Assembly: GCA_963788935.1 (NCBI GenBank)
Contig: CAWBIM010000002.1
Span: forward strand, 248,001 to 312,000
Length of the DNA stretch: 64,000 nucleotides
Direction: 5' to 3'
Origin: JAOPZW01 sp963788935
GTDB taxonomy: Bacteria > Actinomycetota > Thermoleophilia > Solirubrobacterales > Solirubrobacteraceae
This document shows positions 61,836-64,000 of this stretch, piece by piece; position 1 is the first letter of the stretch; every line of letters begins with the position of its first letter. A program made the translations under genes and the position numbers. A model generated the notes under the pieces. It had not been told where the DNA came from. It made no database searches and saw only the letters and a program-made list of their open reading frames with translations.

Positions 61836-61898
61836 CGCCTCTGCCGGATCCGCGACGCCGCGTCGGGCGCCGCGACGTGCCGGCGCCTTCGCGCCCGG

Positions 61899-62840
61899 TC
61901 AGGCGCGTGGCCGCTGTTCGGCGTCGTGGTGATGGCCGGGCGGAGAGGAGGCGACCGGTCGGAGTTCGTCGGGCAGGAACGGGAGGTCGAGCAGGCTGAG
62001 CTTGACCTGGTTGCGGCGTTGGTAGCGATCGGAGTCCAGGCGCACGACCTTGGCGGCGTCGGGCCGCAGGCGCAGATCGATGTGTTCTCCGGGGGCGATT
62101 CGGCCGTGGACGCTCCCGTCGATCTCGAGCGCGGGCGGCCCGCTCCGCGGGAGCACTTCCAGGCGCAGCGGCTCGTCGGCCGATACGACGAGCGCGCGGC
62201 TGATGCCGGACATCGGCGCCGCGGCGGAGATCACGACCGCCTCCAGCGCCGGCGACACCAGCGGCCCGCCCGCGGCGTAGGAATACGCCGAGGAACCCAG
62301 CGGGGTGGCGACGATCACCGCGTCGGCGCGGTAGCGACCGTGACCGCGCCCGCTGATGCTCAACGCGGCGCGGACGGCGCCGTCGCCGGGGACGCGCGCG
62401 AGCGCCACGTCATTGAAGGCGACCCAACTGCCGCGCGGCCCGCCGACCTCGAGGCCGTGATGGATCTCGATCGTGAAATCGCCGCTATCCAGCCGGTCGA
62501 GCGCGGCGGGCAGCTCATCGTGCCCGACCTCGACGAGGAATCCGAGGTCACCGAGGTTGACGCCCAGGACCGGGACGGGGCGGGCGGCGGCAAGGCGGAG
62601 CGCGCCGAGCATCGTCCCGTCGCCGCCGAGACTCACGATCGCGTTCACGGTCGCGGCGAGCTCGTCGGGCGCAGCCGCCTGCACGCCCTCGGGGCAGCGC
62701 GCCGCGTCCTCGGGCCGCGCGAGGACCCGGGCGCCATGCGATCGCGCCCACGCGACAACGGTCTCGACCGGCGCACGGCAGTCGCGCCCAGGATGCAGGA
62801 CGAGCCCGAGGCGACGCGCCGAGTGCGCCGCGGACGTCAC
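61899..62840 (-). CDS. NAD kinase
   Basis: 313 residues from GTG 62840, chosen so that the nucleotide-binding start (RRLGLVLHPGRD) is near residue 11; longer forms are open. Motifs: IVSLGGDGTMLGALRLAA (GGDG), VLGVNLGDLGFLVEVG, WVAFNDVALARV and DAVIVATPLGSSAYSYAAGGPLVSP. It phosphorylates NAD to NADP. The gene stands alone here rather than with recN/tlyA as in many actinobacteria, so it may be a second copy. The 3' end encodes a short His/Pro tail. Confidence 0.9.
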   Translation of the reverse strand: MTSAAHSARRLGLVLHPGRDCRAPVETVVAWARSHGARVLARPEDAARCPEGVQAAAPDELAATVNAIVSLGGDGTMLGALRLAAARPVPVLGVNLGDLGFLVEVGHDELPAALDRLDSGDFTIEIHHGLEVGGPRGSWVAFNDVALARVPGDGAVRAALSISGRGHGRYRADAVIVATPLGSSAYSYAAGGPLVSPALEAVVISAAAPMSGISRALVVSADEPLRLEVLPRSGPPALEIDGSVHGRIAPGEHIDLRLRPDAAKVVRLDSDRYQRRNQVKLSLLDLPFLPDELRPVASSPPGHHHDAEQRPRA

Positions 62841-63340
62841 GCCCGAACCGACGTCATCGACAGCGATCGCCGAGGGCTGGTGGTGGAACGCCGGTATCGA
62901 TGCATCGGATGCTCCCTGCTGGCTGCATTGTCCCGCGCGCGACGAGGGGGCCGGCGCTGATCCTCCTCCCAGGACGATGACCTCTGTACGCCCCGTTTCC
63001 GGCGGGGCTGTCAGGGGATTCGAGGGAGGCCCATGCATGCGGCCCCACCACACGGCTCCGACCCGCGCCCGACAGGCGGCGACGGTCTCACGCGGGCAAC
63101 TCTTGACAAGCCCGGATCGCGCCCGGGCTAAAGGGAGGCCGCCTCGATGCCGATAACTGCCTGAAGCAGTCACACGCAGCGTCCCGGCCTGTGCGCCGAG
63201 GCCGACAGCGCGTCTGCGCCGCACCTCAAAGGTGCTCCGCCTACGGGTTACTCCGCCGCCCGCGACCTGTTCGCCGAGCGGCTCGGATCGCACTCCGCGA
63301 CCGCTGCATCCGTCGCAAATCCCCGGAAAGGGGGCCCCTC
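62841..63340. other. 500-bp region with possible short gene and duplicated start region
   Basis: No long supported gene. At 63013-63043 the sequence GGGGATTCGAGGGAGG with an ATG nearby closely matches the initiation region of the anti-sigma-like gene at 55508. A 39-codon frame (63037-63156) follows it. A GCCCCG/CGGGGC hairpin lies just before (62982-63000), and CCTCCTCCC at about 62960 could pair with the GGGAGG. The rest shows nothing. Confidence 0.5.
63037..63156 (+). pseudogene. Possible 39-aa peptide or remnant sharing the start region of the anti-sigma-like gene
   Basis: ATG 63037 follows GAGGGAGG. The product starts MRPHHTAPTRARQAA, echoing MRPQQDSPGPARKAF of the ATPase at 55525, then diverges and stops at 63156. 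It may be a small leader-bearing peptide or the truncated remnant of a duplicated anti-sigma gene. Evidence is limited to the shared start region. Confidence 0.35.
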
Positions 63341-64000
63341 ATGAAGACACTCAAGGCGGCAGGCGCGCTGGTATTGCTCGCGCTTGCCCTTCCGAGCGCA
63401 GCGCTCGCACACACGGGTTCGGCGACCGTTTCGTGCACCGCCGCCGATTTTCACTTCTCCAACTTCCTGGCGGGCGTGAACACCGTCCACTACAACGTCA
63501 CGGTCGACAACGTGGCCGTCGCCCATGGCGACTTCGCGCTCGACCAGTCCAGCGGCACGGGCAATCTCAGCGTCCCGCTGACCGTCTACGGCAGCCACAC
63601 CGTCCGCGCCTACGCATGGTGGGGCCCGACCGGCACCGTCAACGGGCACACCGGCGGCAGCGACACGGCGCCGATGGCCGTCCAGCCGCTGTCGTGCATG
63701 GCCGCCCCTGCGACCCCGGCACCCGCACCGGCCGCCGTTGCCCCGGCGCCCGCCGCTCAGCCGGCACCCGCGGGTGCCGTCCAGGGCGTGAAGGTGACGT
63801 CGCCGGCGCGGACCGCTCGTCTCGGCGCCCGGTCCGTCTGCTCGACCAAGGTGGTGCGCGTCACCGTCGCCGGACGCCAGATGCGCGACATCGCCTTCTC
63901 GATCAACGGGCGCCACGCCCGGACCGTCACCGTCCGCAGCGGACAACGCTCGGTGCAGACATCGCTCCCGATGCGCAACCGCCGCGCGTCCCAGGTCATC
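63341..64000 (+). CDS. Secreted protein, N-terminal part (cut by window edge)
   Basis: 220 codons are visible and the frame is open at the edge. A signal peptide (KTLKAAGALVLLALALPSAALA) is followed by a beta-rich domain with GSATVSCTAADFHFSNF and YGSHTVRAYAWWG, a Pro/Ala linker (about 125-150) and a second beta-rich domain beginning VKVTSPARTARLGARSVCS. GGAAAGGGGG precedes the ATG. It resembles exported Ig-like-domain proteins of actinobacteria. Function unknown; likely cell-surface or secreted. Confidence 0.82.
   Translation, partial: MKTLKAAGALVLLALALPSAALAHTGSATVSCTAADFHFSNFLAGVNTVHYNVTVDNVAVAHGDFALDQSSGTGNLSVPLTVYGSHTVRAYAWWGPTGTVNGHTGGSDTAPMAVQPLSCMAAPATPAPAPAAVAPAPAAQPAPAGAVQGVKVTSPARTARLGARSVCSTKVVRVTVAGRQMRDIAFSINGRHARTVTVRSGQRSVQTSLPMRNRRASQVI

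Noticed and set aside
1..64000. tRNA, rRNA, transposase or phage genes
   Set aside because: No T-loop-like tRNA signature, rRNA stretch, transposase motif or terminal inverted repeat pair was seen on reading both strands.

Overview
The DNA is very GC-rich (about 73% by eye), with NNC/NNG-dominated codons, many GTG/TTG starts and dense ATGA/GTGA gene overlaps. Gene content (MalFG-type sugar transporter, RecBCD, GlxA regulator, circularly permuted ATP-grasp/amidoligase pair, DUF4389, many tiny stress-type genes) fits a high-GC actinobacterium. A soil Thermoleophilia/Solirubrobacterales lineage is my inference. No rRNA, tRNA, CRISPR array or insertion sequence was seen.

Layout. 1-4.7 kb: a LacI-controlled sugar uptake operon ending in a GH1 beta-glucosidase that runs off the left edge; two matching operators flank the regulator. 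4.8-11 kb: a HAD hydrolase, then a minus-strand peptide-bond cluster (carboxylate-amine ligase, ATP-grasp, class I GATase-like hydrolase, two S51 peptidases). 11.1-20.4 kb: GAF-GAF-PAS-GGDEF-EAL protein, ABC exporter with GbsR/MarR regulator, DJ-1 protein plus frameshifted GlxA regulator, PilZ protein, and a nitrilase homologue without its cysteine. 20.6-23.5 kb: a copper-protein operon (cupredoxin, two-domain multicopper oxidase, cupredoxin) broken by many single-base indels. 23.4-26.9 kb: UBP zinc finger, cNMP-domain histidine kinase and response-regulator/thioredoxin-reductase fusion. 27-30.6 kb: SDR/TetR, DUF2000/Lrp and an alpha/beta hydrolase. 30.6-40.6 kb: ADP-ribosylglycohydrolase followed by recC-recB-recD, each rec gene interrupted by single-base shifts. 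40.7-43 kb: DUF429 and D-hydroxyacid dehydrogenase genes, also shifted. 43-48.1 kb: a tightly overlapped six-gene operon with PTPS-like, RibD-like, dehydrogenase, glycosyltransferase, methyltransferase and membrane-protein genes, probably making a modified pterin or related compound. 48-64 kb: a stress-like region of very small genes (cold shock protein, zinc ribbon, coiled-coil and basic peptides, anti-sigma-like ATPase, DUF2294, DUF4389), plus an MFS exporter, aldehyde dehydrogenase, NAD kinase and a secreted protein cut by the right edge.

Most notable: (i) four copies in 11 kb of a similar 5' leader (a -10-like box followed by a hairpin next to the ribosome binding site); (ii) two copies of a small-protein family carrying GSRPTS; (iii) the six-gene pterin-like operon with a degenerate PTPS; (iv) a striking excess of single-base insertions, about 15 in one 3-kb block and one or two in each of six other genes. 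The motifs between the shifts are intact, so sequencing or assembly error looks more likely than decay.
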